Origin: Chloroflexota bacterium
GTDB taxonomy: Bacteria; Chloroflexota; Anaerolineae; Aggregatilineales; Phototrophicaceae
Assembly (NCBI GenBank): GCA_023392115.1
Contig: JAEVZT010000488.1
Coordinates: 1-13,292 of the forward strand
Reading direction: 5' to 3'
Length of the DNA: 13,292 nucleotides
Below, in pieces: positions 1 to 6,659 of this stretch. Each line of letters begins with the position of its first letter. The stretch's first letter is position 1. The translations under genes and the position numbers were made by a program. The notes below the pieces were generated by a model. That model was not told the origin of the DNA. It did not search any database and saw nothing but the letters and a program-made list of their open reading frames with translations.

Positions 1-1047
1 GTACTGCCCGGCGATGGCATTGGCGTTGAGGTCACGTCGGCGGCGATCAGCGTGTTGGAGAAGATCGCGGCGCGTTACGGGCACGAGTTCACGTTTGAAG
101 AAGCGCTGATCGGCGGGATTGCCATCGACAAGACCGGCACGGCGCTGCCCGACGAAACGCTGCGCACAGCCGAAACGTCGGACGCCATCCTGCTCGGCGC
201 GGTTGGCGGCTACAAGTGGGACAACCCCGCCGCGCCGGTACGACCGGAACAGGGGCTGCTCGGCATCCGCAAGCACTTCGGGCTGTTCGCCAATCTGCGC
301 CCGGTGAAGACCTATCCGGCGCTGGCAAAACACGCGCCGCTGCGCGCGGAACTGCTCGAAGGGGTGGATATGCTGTTCGTCCGCGAACTGACGGGCGGTA
401 TCTACTTTGGCGCGCGTCAGGAGCAGGGCGACGGCGACACGGCATATGATACCGAACTGTACACCGTCCCCGAAGTCGAACGGATTGCCCATATCGCCTT
501 CCGCGCGGCGCAGGGACGGCGCAAGAAGCTGTCATCGGTCGATAAAGCCATTGTGCTCGCGTCGATGCGCCTATGGCGGCGGACGGTGACGAAGGTTCAC
601 GAGGATTACGCCGACGTCGCGCTCGATCACGTGCTGGTCGACGCCTGCGCGATGCACCTGCTGACGCGCCCGGCGAGCTTCGACGTGCTCGTCGCCAGCA
701 ACATCTTCGGCGATATTCTGAGCGACGAAGCATCGGTGCTGGCGGGGTCGCTCGGGATGCTGCCGTCGGCGTCGCTCGGCGCGGAGCGGATCGGGCTGTA
801 CGAGCCGGTACACGGATCGGCGCCGGACATCGCCGGGCAGGGGAAAGCCAACCCCATCGGGTCGATCCTGAGCGCGGCGATGCTGCTGCGTTACAGCCTG
901 AACCTTGAAGCGGAGGCAAAGGCGGTTGAGAGCGCCGTTGACGCGGTGCTGGCATCCGGCGCGCTGACGGCGGACATTGCGCCGCGCGGCGGGTCGTACG
1001 TCAGCACGACCGATTTCGCGCAGGCAGTGGTAGGGGAAATAAGTTAG
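1..1047 (+). CDS. leuB: 3-isopropylmalate dehydrogenase, 5' end cut by the window edge
   Basis: LeuB oxidises and decarboxylates 3-isopropylmalate to 2-ketoisocaproate with NAD+ in cytosolic leucine synthesis. The frame is open from base 1 and begins VLPGDGIGVEV, the N-terminal family motif, so only a few residues are missing; 348 are visible. By family knowledge the substrate and metal ligands are present (visible numbering): Arg90 and Arg100 (ANLRPV), Arg128 and Tyr135 in RELTGGIYFG, Lys182, Asp214, Asp238 and Asp242 in FGDILSDEAS. YEPVHGSAPDIAGQGKANP near 267 is the NAD-binding loop. RELTGGIYFG favours LeuB over isocitrate or tartrate dehydrogenase. One oddity is DKAIVLAS where the family usually has DKANVLES. 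The stop lies four bases from the convergent stop of the kinase gene, with no terminator hairpin between. Confidence 0.95.
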   Translation, partial: VLPGDGIGVEVTSAAISVLEKIAARYGHEFTFEEALIGGIAIDKTGTALPDETLRTAETSDAILLGAVGGYKWDNPAAPVRPEQGLLGIRKHFGLFANLRPVKTYPALAKHAPLRAELLEGVDMLFVRELTGGIYFGARQEQGDGDTAYDTELYTVPEVERIAHIAFRAAQGRRKKLSSVDKAIVLASMRLWRRTVTKVHEDYADVALDHVLVDACAMHLLTRPASFDVLVASNIFGDILSDEASVLAGSLGMLPSASLGAERIGLYEPVHGSAPDIAGQGKANPIGSILSAAMLLRYSLNLEAEAKAVESAVDAVLASGALTADIAPRGGSYVSTTDFAQAVVGEIS

Positions 1048-1051
1048 CTGT

Positions 1052-2974
1052 CTACTCTGTCACCGGCGGCAGATCGGTTGTCATCGTGTCGAGCGAGCCG
1101 CTGCGGAGCAGACGGTTGCGCAGCGTGCCTATCGTTAGCGCCGCCAGTAGATACATCAAGCGCCTGCCACCGAGGGACATCGTATCCCACGTGAAAGCGC
1201 GCATTGAGGTCATGGCGAGGGCGACGAAGTACTCGTCCCACTGACCGGGAGCGGCGAGGCATTCGCGCACGATCTCGCGGATGGCGGCGACCGGCTGCAT
1301 GGCGCTGGTCGTCCGCGAGACGCCCAAGCCCGCGCCGGCGTTCAACTGCGCGATCAGCTTCAGCACCCCGCGCGCCGCTTCCCAGCTTTCGCCGGTCGTG
1401 TTCATCACCAGATCGTTGAGCAGGCTGATTTCGAGCGTCGCCCAGTCGAACAGCGTGTGACCGTCGCGCGTCTGGGCAAAGTCGATCAGGAAGGCGCTGC
1501 TGTTCGGTCCGACGAGGATGTTCCCCAAGTGCAGGTCACCGTGAATCTTGCTCAATGAACCGCTGACGTAGCGGTCGAGCAGGTCTTCATAGGCGTAAAT
1601 CGGGTTGGGCAGGCGTTCCGGTTTGCCGATGCCGGGGATCGTCTCGGCGCGGCTGTCGAAATCCGGCTCTAAAGCGGTCGCGGCGAGCGCGAGCGCTTCG
1701 GTACGCGTCTGCCACACACGCCCAAACAGCCGATCGACGATCTCACCGCGATAATAGGCGTCGCGCGACAGGTTCAGCCCGCGCACCTGAATCTTGTTGG
1801 CGCGTTTCGCTGCCTCTGATCCCGTGCCGATCGCCAGTTGAATTACGTTCCTATCACGGTCGACGCGCTGGACGACGAAGCCCTCGACGGCGATCAGGTC
1901 GCCGTACTCGAATTCCTTCACCCGCGCGCGCCTGACCGGCTCTTTGACCGCGGCGACCGGGTCTTTTGCCGACTCGTCGGGAACGTATTCGAGCGTCAGC
2001 AGCGGCGGGAGCAGCCAGTCGTACTCCGCCGCCACCTGAAAGCGGAACGGACGGCGCTGCTGCCACCATGTCTTGCCGAAATAGGGAAACAAGTCGCGCC
2101 GCAGCCAGTCGCCGAGGGTGTCAATGCCGATCTGCTGGGCGACGGTGCGCAAGTCCTTGGATTGATTATCCGTTCCGGCGACGAACGTATATTTCAGTCC
2201 GGCGAGTTCCGACGTTTCCGAAGTCGTCGGCTTGTCTTCGAGGCGGGCGGTCAGCGGCGGCAGCGAGTATTTGATGTGCGCCTCGTAGCGCTGCGCCTCG
2301 TCAAGCACCGCGTCGGCATTGTCGATCTTGACGACGACCGCCGCATCTTCGCGGTGATCCGCGCCGATCGGCGTGACGACCAGCAGCAGCGCCGACGTAT
2401 AGCCGCCGGTCAAGCGGCGCTCGACGCGAATCTGGCTGTAGCCGTAGAACATGCGCCGCAGCAGCGACAGCTGCTCCTGCGACAGTTCGAAACCGGGTTC
2501 GAATTCCTTGCCGAAGTCGATCTGGATGTAGGGCTGCGCTGGCGCTTTGTTCATCTGCCGCGTGCGCGCTTCCGCGGCGAGGCGGTCCATGTCGACTTCA
2601 AGCTTGCGCAGCACGCGCGCCGGAATGCTGTCCGCCTCTTCGAGTATTGCCAGCAGGAGATCGCGCTCGTCGATCTCCTGCCGGTTGTTTTCAAGCGCCA
2701 GATCGTTGGCGATGCTGAGCACGACTTTCGTGCGCGGCGTGTCGGGGACGCCCGCCCACAGCCGCTGGCGGTTGCCTTTGCCGGCATTGCGGCGAATGGC
2801 GTCGATCACGTACTGCGCCGTCAGCCCCTGTTCTTCGAGCAGTGTCCCCGCTAAGCCGCCCTGAATGTCGAGCAAGCCGATGAACAGATGCTCGACACCG
2901 AGGAAGTAGTGCTGCATGCGGAAGGATTCCTGCCGCGCGTTGATGAGGATGTCCCTGAGTCCGATCGTCGTCAT
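1052..2974 (-). CDS. Clp N-domain protein fused to an APH-like kinase domain with a beta-rich insert
   Basis: A 640-residue protein of unknown role. Residues 1-137 read as a double Clp N-terminal repeat (starts MTTIGLRDILINARQES; GVEHLFIGLL; second repeat near 78-137), a peptide-binding domain usually found on ClpA/B/C ATPases, but no AAA+ domain follows. From about 180 there is a kinase-like fold of the aminoglycoside-phosphotransferase type: Gly-rich turn LTGGYTS (188-194), candidate Lys216 in VVVKI, catalytic loop IHGDLHLGNIL (477-487; Asp480, Asn485) and metal-binding Asp498 in LIDFA. The core catalytic residues are therefore kept. A beta-rich stretch at about 352-400 inside the kinase looks OB-fold-like, which is inference. 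There is no signal peptide or clear membrane helix. It starts 3 bases after the FHA gene stop, so the two are probably co-translated. It may belong to the TCAD-type kinase-like domains of conflict and signalling systems; unproven. Confidence 0.85.
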   Translation of the reverse strand: MTTIGLRDILINARQESFRMQHYFLGVEHLFIGLLDIQGGLAGTLLEEQGLTAQYVIDAIRRNAGKGNRQRLWAGVPDTPRTKVVLSIANDLALENNRQEIDERDLLLAILEEADSIPARVLRKLEVDMDRLAAEARTRQMNKAPAQPYIQIDFGKEFEPGFELSQEQLSLLRRMFYGYSQIRVERRLTGGYTSALLLVVTPIGADHREDAAVVVKIDNADAVLDEAQRYEAHIKYSLPPLTARLEDKPTTSETSELAGLKYTFVAGTDNQSKDLRTVAQQIGIDTLGDWLRRDLFPYFGKTWWQQRRPFRFQVAAEYDWLLPPLLTLEYVPDESAKDPVAAVKEPVRRARVKEFEYGDLIAVEGFVVQRVDRDRNVIQLAIGTGSEAAKRANKIQVRGLNLSRDAYYRGEIVDRLFGRVWQTRTEALALAATALEPDFDSRAETIPGIGKPERLPNPIYAYEDLLDRYVSGSLSKIHGDLHLGNILVGPNSSAFLIDFAQTRDGHTLFDWATLEISLLNDLVMNTTGESWEAARGVLKLIAQLNAGAGLGVSRTTSAMQPVAAIREIVRECLAAPGQWDEYFVALAMTSMRAFTWDTMSLGGRRLMYLLAALTIGTLRNRLLRSGSLDTMTTDLPPVTE

Positions 2975-2977
2975 CGC

Positions 2978-3319
2978 CTATTCCGCCTGTATCCGCATCC
3001 ACGTCCGCCCGACGCGAAACAACTGCCCCGGCTCAATCGGGACGTTGTTGACTACGCGGACGTCGTCCGGGTCATCCTCGATGAACGTGCCGTTTTTGCT
3101 GTTGCAGTCTTCAAGCCACCAGTGTTCAGCCATCCAGTGCAGTTTGGCGTGGTAGCGCGAGCTGAAGGTATCGTTTCGCAGGCAGATGTCGTTGTCTTCT
3201 CGCCGCCCGACCGTGATCGTCCATGCTTCGGCACTCTGCACGCCGTCGCCGTTTTCAGACGAGAAGGTGAGCAGTTGACCGTCGTCGACGCCGCTCATAA
3301 TCATGATGCTGACCTGCAT
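2978..3319 (-). CDS. small FHA-domain protein
   Basis: A 113-residue protein that is almost entirely one forkhead-associated domain, a fold that binds phosphothreonine peptides. Hallmarks are Gly38-Arg39 (TVGRREDND), Ser54 and His57 in SSRYHAKLHW, and Asn76-Gly77 in NSKNGTF, all in standard order, so phosphopeptide binding should be intact. I chose the ATG at 3319 (MQVSIM) rather than the farther upstream ATG at 3478: an SD-like AGGG lies about 6 bases before 3319, a TATACT -10 box lies within the longer frame, and the extra residues look untranslated. There is no transmembrane segment. It is the first gene of a pair with the Clp-N/kinase protein directly downstream, and FHA proteins often act as readers for a neighbouring kinase. 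The role here is inferred from that pairing. Confidence 0.88.
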   Translation of the reverse strand: MQVSIMIMSGVDDGQLLTFSSENGDGVQSAEAWTITVGRREDNDICLRNDTFSSRYHAKLHWMAEHWWLEDCNSKNGTFIEDDPDDVRVVNNVPIEPGQLFRVGRTWMRIQAE

Positions 3320-3362
3320 TTCCAACCCTGAATGCTCCTGAAAGACAGCCTGTCCTTCAAGT

Positions 3363-3392
3363 AGTATAGCCGCATCTGTGGCGAACGGAACA
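3363..3392 (-). promoter_or_regulatory. probable promoter of the FHA-kinase operon
   Basis: Read on the minus strand there is a TATACT -10 box (3363-3368), 43 bases upstream of the chosen FHA start. The -35 region (TGTTCC or GTTCCG, 17-18 bases upstream) is weak. The -10 is convincing; the -35 is not. Confidence 0.5.
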
Positions 3393-3440
3393 GGGCGTGG
3401 GATGATCGGCGGGCGAGCGGTCGATTTGCGTTTGAAATGC

Positions 3441-3469
3441 TTGCCATGACGAACAAAGCATGTTATAGT
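3441..3469 (+). promoter_or_regulatory. sigma70-type promoter of the SAM riboswitch-cystathionine synthase unit
   Basis: TTGCCA (3441-3446), a 17-base spacer and TATAGT (3464-3469) give a strong housekeeping promoter. The transcript should start near 3476, about 43 bases before riboswitch helix P1. It is divergent from the FHA promoter. A small hairpin, GACCG-tttt-CGGTC (3481-3494), would sit almost at the mRNA 5' end. Confidence 0.8.
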
Positions 3470-3518
3470 GTTCGCCAAGTGACCGTTTTCGGTCGCGCCT
3501 TAACAAATCTACAGCATA

Positions 3519-3619
3519 CTCTTATCCAGAGCGGTGGAGGGATCGGCCCTATGAAACCGCGGCAACCCCCGTTTACGGGAAGGTGCCAAGTCCGGCAGAG
3601 CAATTCTGGAAGATGAGAG
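3519..3619 (+). promoter_or_regulatory. SAM-I (S-box) riboswitch aptamer
   Basis: The conserved S-box core is easily read. P1 is CTCTTATC (3519-3526) paired with GATGAGAG (3612-3619), 8 bp including one G-U. The P2 kink-turn region follows (GGTGGAGGGA, then CCCTATGAAACC), then GGCAACC, the P3 hairpin CCCGTTTACGGG, the core GGTGCCAAGTCC, and P4 closed by CAGA/TCTG. By family knowledge this RNA binds S-adenosylmethionine, stabilises P1 and allows a downstream terminator to form. Here it precedes a cystathionine gamma-synthase gene, as expected for methionine control. The 3' P1 strand can instead pair with TTCTC (3664-3668) in the first terminator, a plausible antiterminator. Confidence 0.95.
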
Positions 3620-3655
3620 CGTACCTCTGGGGTTATGTGCCCGGAAGACGAACTC

Positions 3656-3683
3656 AAAGAGACTTCTCGCCGAAGTCTTTTTT
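3656..3683 (+). terminator. intrinsic terminator 1 of the SAM riboswitch
   Basis: AGACTTC (3660-3666) pairs with GAAGTCT (3672-3678) across a 5-base loop, followed by T6. The stem can extend with AAAG on the left pairing into the T-run. It lies about 40 bases after P1, the usual place for an S-box expression platform. Its left arm overlaps the proposed antiterminator. Confidence 0.85.
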
Positions 3684-3686
3684 GTT

Positions 3687-3727
3687 AACCCGAATTGCCA
3701 CGTGGATGAGAGGCGTTCGGGTTTTTT
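3687..3727 (+). terminator. second, tandem terminator-like hairpin before the cystathionine synthase gene
   Basis: AACCCGAA (3687-3694) pairs perfectly with TTCGGGTT (3716-3723), followed by T6 (3722-3727) and a 21-base loop. The loop contains GATGAGAG (3705-3712), a copy of the 3' P1 strand of the riboswitch, and the palindrome CCACGTGG (3698-3705). The hairpin is clear; whether it terminates or is regulated is inference. Confidence 0.7.
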
Positions 3728-3751
3728 ATTTGCTTGCGGAGATGATGACAG

Positions 3752-5041
3752 ATGACGTTCCACGAAGTGATCCGATCGGTTGACGGGACTGAGAGCGAAC
3801 AGGGCAGCAGCACGCGCGCCGTACATGGTGGCACGAAGCGGACGAAAGCGTACAACGCGCTCAACACGCCGGTCGTGCAGACGGCGACGTATACGTTCCG
3901 CGACACGCAGGAACTGATCGACTTCATGGAGCAAAAGACGTGGGGCGACGGCGACGAACGCGAGGAATACGGGCGCTACGGCAACCCGACCGTGACGGCG
4001 GTTGAACGCAAGCTGGCGGCGCTCGACGGCGGCGACGATGCGGTGCTGTACGCGTCCGGCATGTCGGCGATTACGTCCGTCCTGCTGACGATTTTGCCCG
4101 CCGGGTCGCACATCGTCATCACCGACGACTGTTACCGCCGCACGCGCCAGTTCTGTCTGACCTTCCTCAAGCGCTTCGGCATCGAGACGACGGTCGTCCA
4201 CGTCGGCGACTACGAGGCGATGGAAGCGGCGATCATCCCCAAGAAGACGCGCATTCTGATTTCGGAAAGCCCGACCAATCCCTATCTCCGTGTCGCCGAT
4301 CTCGAACGGCTGGCGCAGATCGGCAAGCGCAACCGCGTGCTGACGCTGATCGACAGCACGTTCGCCACGCCGGTTAATCAGCGCCCGCTGGAGTGGGGGA
4401 TCGATTTCGTCGTCCACAGCGCGACTAAGTACCTGTCGGGGCATAACGATCTGCTGGCAGGGGTGGTCGTCGGGCGCGGCGATCGTATCAAGGCGCTGCG
4501 CGACGGGCGCGGCGTGCTCGGCGGCATTGTCGACCCACACGCGGCTTACCTGCTCGATCGCGGCATTAAGACGCTGGCGGTGCGCGTCGAGCAGCAGAAC
4601 GCGACGGCGGCGGAAGTCGCGCGCTATCTGGAAGCGCACCCGGCGATCGAGCGCGTCTGGTATCCGGGGCTGAAGTCGCACCCCGATCACGTCATCGCCG
4701 CGACGCAGATGGAAGGCTTCGGCGGCGTGGTGACGTTCGAGGTCAAGGGCGATCTCAAGGCGACGAGTGATTTCATTGATCGGCTGCGCATCCCGTACAT
4801 CGCGCCGAGCCTTGGCGGGGTTGAGAGCCTGATCGAGCAGCCCGCGCTGATGAGCTACTACGAAAAGACGACCGAGGAACGGCTGGCGCTCGGCATCAAG
4901 GACAATCTTGTGCGCTTCGCCGTCGGCATCGAAGACACCGACGACATCCTCAACGATCTGGAACAGGCGCTGTCAGGGATTCGGACGCGCTATGAGTACC
5001 CGCGCATCCACAACCTGTGGGAGAAGCGGTTTCGGCACTAG
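3752..5041 (+). CDS. metB: cystathionine gamma-synthase, plant-like (Cys/Met metabolism PLP enzyme)
   Basis: A 429-residue PLP enzyme of the trans-sulfuration family. It should condense an activated homoserine with cysteine to give cystathionine for methionine synthesis. The Schiff-base lysine is Lys226 in HSATKYLSGHND; EYGRYGNPT (72-80) and LIDSTFATP (199-207) are cofactor and active-site motifs. Several stretches (TATYTFRDTQELIDF, IPYIAPSLGGVESLIEQPA, IKDNLVRFAVGIED) strongly resemble Arabidopsis cystathionine gamma-synthase as I remember it. That enzyme uses O-phosphohomoserine, so the same substrate is inferred here, supported by thrC and thrB nearby. The ATG at 3752 has GGAG 10 bases upstream. 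A riboswitch and two terminators precede it and a terminator follows. Alternatives in the family are O-acylhomoserine sulfhydrylase or a gamma-lyase; the riboswitch favours a synthetic role. The metB symbol is by function only. Confidence 0.85.
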   Translation: MTFHEVIRSVDGTESEQGSSTRAVHGGTKRTKAYNALNTPVVQTATYTFRDTQELIDFMEQKTWGDGDEREEYGRYGNPTVTAVERKLAALDGGDDAVLYASGMSAITSVLLTILPAGSHIVITDDCYRRTRQFCLTFLKRFGIETTVVHVGDYEAMEAAIIPKKTRILISESPTNPYLRVADLERLAQIGKRNRVLTLIDSTFATPVNQRPLEWGIDFVVHSATKYLSGHNDLLAGVVVGRGDRIKALRDGRGVLGGIVDPHAAYLLDRGIKTLAVRVEQQNATAAEVARYLEAHPAIERVWYPGLKSHPDHVIAATQMEGFGGVVTFEVKGDLKATSDFIDRLRIPYIAPSLGGVESLIEQPALMSYYEKTTEERLALGIKDNLVRFAVGIEDTDDILNDLEQALSGIRTRYEYPRIHNLWEKRFRH

Positions 5042-5052
5042 AGCTGCCTCAC

Positions 5053-5075
5053 GCCGGTGGCTCAAAGCCACCGGC
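5053..5075. repeat. perfect inverted repeat just after the cystathionine synthase gene
   Basis: GCCGGTGGC (5053-5061) and GCCACCGGC (5067-5075) are perfect complements, and T/A adds one more pair, leaving a CAA loop. There is no T-run, so this is not a standard terminator. It is the first of four hairpins in a 113-base stretch. Confidence 0.75.
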
Positions 5076-5092
5076 AACCAAAACTGATTGTA

Positions 5093-5110
5093 AGCCGACT
5101 GAAGTCGGCT
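5093..5110. repeat. second hairpin, AGCCGAC/GTCGGCT
   Basis: AGCCGAC (5093-5099) and GTCGGCT (5104-5110) pair around a TGAA tetraloop. There is no T-run. It resembles short dispersed palindromes seen between genes in many GC-rich bacteria; that class assignment is inference. Confidence 0.7.
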
Positions 5111-5114
5111 ATTC

Positions 5115-5137
5115 AGCCTCGTTTACGAGGCTTTTTT
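5115..5137 (+). terminator. intrinsic terminator of the cystathionine synthase gene
   Basis: AGCCTCG (5115-5121) pairs with CGAGGCT (5126-5132) around a TTTA loop, followed by T6 (5132-5137). It sits between convergent genes and serves the plus-strand transcript. Confidence 0.85.
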
Positions 5138-5143
5138 CGTCTA

Positions 5144-5165
5144 GCCCGACGCTTGAGCGTCGGGC
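5144..5165. repeat. fourth hairpin, GCCCGACGC/GCGTCGGGC
   Basis: GCCCGACGC (5144-5152) and GCGTCGGGC (5157-5165) form a perfect 9-bp stem around TTGA. It lies 22 bases beyond the threonine synthase stop and lacks a T-run on either strand. It may limit read-through or be a dispersed palindrome. Confidence 0.7.
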
Positions 5166-5186
5166 GGCACACGTCACTTTCCTCAA

Positions 5187-6485
5187 TCAAACCGGCGACA
5201 GCGCCGGATCATTCAGGATTTCGCTCAGCGCCTCGACGGTTGGCTGTGCGGCAAAGACGCGGTTCGGGTACGCCGGGTTGATGCCTTCGAGCAAGCCTTC
5301 GTGGTAGGCAATTGTCGCGTCCGGATCTTTGAGGACGTGCCCCGTGAGGATGCCGACGACCGTTTCGTCCGCTTTGATCACGCCGGAATCGACAAGTTTA
5401 CGCACCCCTGCCAGCGAGCAGCCCGATGCCGGTTCGCAGCCGATCCCCTGCGCGTCGATCATGGCTTTGGCGTCCATGATCTCCTGATCGCTGACCTGCT
5501 CGACGACGCCGTCCGTCCAGTGGAGCGTCCGCACCGCCTTCGGGTAGTTGACCGGGCTGCCGATCTTGATCGCCGTGGCGACCGTCTCCGCCTGCACCGG
5601 CGTGAATTCGCTGAAGCCCTTCTTGTAGGCGCGGTAAAGGGGATTCGCGCCTTCCGCCTGTATGATGGCGATGCGCGGGATGCGGTCGATCAAGCCGAGA
5701 TCGTACAGCTCGCGCAGCGCCTTGCCGAACGCCGAGCTGTTGCCGAGGTTGCCGCCGGGGCAGACGATCCAGTCGGGCACGTTCCAGCGCAGCTGCTGGA
5801 TCGTCTCGAACATGATCGACTTCTGCCCTTCGAGGCGGAATGGGTTGACCGAATTCAAGACGTAGATGCCAAGCTGCTGGGAAATTTCGCGCACAAGTTC
5901 GAGATTGCGGTCGAAGTCGGCGGCGATGCGGATGCACGTCGCGCCGTAGGCGACGGCTTGTGCCAGCTTGCCGAGCGCGATCTGCTTGTTCTGGAACAGG
6001 ACGATCCCCTGAATGCCGCTCCATGCCGCGTAAGCTGCCAGCGACGCCGACGTGTTGCCGGTTGACGCGCATGCGACGCGTTTCATGCCGAGCGCGCGCG
6101 CCTGCGTCAAGCCGCCGGTCATGCCGCGATCTTTGAACGATCCGGTCGGGTTTTCGCCCTCGTGCTTGAGGTAAAGCGTCTCGACGCCTGCCCACTGCGC
6201 CAGCTTCGGCGAGGCGTAGAGGTTGGTGTTGCCTTCGGGGCGGCTGACGATCATCGCGGAGTCGACATCAGGTGAGATCAGTTCCTTATAACGCCAGACG
6301 CCGCTGTTGTACGGCGCGTCGAGCGAGCCGAGCCGCCGGTCAAACGTCTCGCGGGTGACAGTCTGGCGCAGCGTGTCGAGATCGTGAGTTAGATCGAGCA
6401 GACCGCCGCAGGTTTCACAGGTGTAAATGACCGTGTTGGCGGGGTACTGGCGGTGGCAATCCATACATTCGAGCACGCTCAACAT
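5187..6485 (-). CDS. thrC: threonine synthase, long plant-like type with N-terminal zinc ribbon
   Basis: ThrC converts O-phospho-L-homoserine to threonine and phosphate with PLP in the cytosol. The 432-residue protein starts with a probable zinc ribbon (Cys7, Cys10, Cys23, Cys26). The PLP lysine is Lys118 in ENPTGSFKDRGM. STGNTSASLAAYAA (141-154), NSVNPFRLEGQKS (211-223) and CPGGNLGNSSAFGK (242-255) line the cofactor and substrate site. The last two closely match plant threonine synthase as I remember it; that enzyme is allosterically activated by SAM, and whether this one is cannot be read here. The ATG at 6485 has GAGG 6 bases upstream. The gene runs convergent to the cystathionine synthase and divergent from homoserine kinase, both of which share its substrate O-phosphohomoserine. 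Confidence 0.95.
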   Translation of the reverse strand: MLSVLECMDCHRQYPANTVIYTCETCGGLLDLTHDLDTLRQTVTRETFDRRLGSLDAPYNSGVWRYKELISPDVDSAMIVSRPEGNTNLYASPKLAQWAGVETLYLKHEGENPTGSFKDRGMTGGLTQARALGMKRVACASTGNTSASLAAYAAWSGIQGIVLFQNKQIALGKLAQAVAYGATCIRIAADFDRNLELVREISQQLGIYVLNSVNPFRLEGQKSIMFETIQQLRWNVPDWIVCPGGNLGNSSAFGKALRELYDLGLIDRIPRIAIIQAEGANPLYRAYKKGFSEFTPVQAETVATAIKIGSPVNYPKAVRTLHWTDGVVEQVSDQEIMDAKAMIDAQGIGCEPASGCSLAGVRKLVDSGVIKADETVVGILTGHVLKDPDATIAYHEGLLEGINPAYPNRVFAAQPTVEALSEILNDPALSPV

Positions 6486-6541
6486 ACTGCACCTCGGAGA
6501 GATAAACGGCGATAGCGCGTGTGTGTTACACGACTCCCTCG

Positions 6542-6570
6542 ATTGTAGAGACTCCTTCGTAACAAAACAA
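6542..6570 (-). promoter_or_regulatory. probable thrC promoter
   Basis: On the minus strand, TTGTTT (6565-6570), a 17-base spacer and TACAAT (6542-6547) precede thrC by 57 bases. The -10 matches consensus at five of six positions; the -35 keeps only TTG. It overlaps the thrB promoter region on the other strand. Confidence 0.55.
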
Positions 6571-6584
6571 TTTCATGCTATACT
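6556..6584 (+). promoter_or_regulatory. probable thrB promoter with extended -10
   Basis: TATACT (6579-6584) is preceded by TG one base upstream (TGCTATACT), an extended -10, with a weak -35 TTCGTA 17 bases upstream. This gives a leader of about 70 bases that contains a short TTAAC/GTTAA hairpin at 6601-6614. Confidence 0.6.
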
Positions 6585-6659
6585 CTGCGCCATCAATTCC
6601 TTAACAGAAGTTAACCCCCTGCGTTACTTCTACCGAACCGGTGCGAAGGGTTATCGACA

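Noticed and set aside
1838..2854. 338-codon open frame on the plus strand opposite the Clp-N/kinase gene
   Set aside because: No family motif and Arg-rich composition; the minus strand frame has clear Clp-N and kinase motifs.
3320..3478. Upstream extension of the FHA frame to an ATG at 3478
   Set aside because: The -10 box of its promoter lies within it and the extra 53 residues do not look like protein; the ATG at 3319 has an SD-like sequence.
3509..4690. 393-codon open frame on the minus strand opposite the cystathionine synthase
   Set aside because: It is Arg/Asp-rich with no recognisable motif, covers the riboswitch and lies antisense to a clear gene; it results from codon bias in GC-rich DNA.
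5053..5165. Possible CRISPR-like array
   Set aside because: The four palindromes differ in sequence and there is no constant repeat with unique spacers.
5301..6065. 254-codon open frame on the plus strand opposite thrC
   Set aside because: Antisense shadow with no motif; thrC motifs are intact on the other strand.
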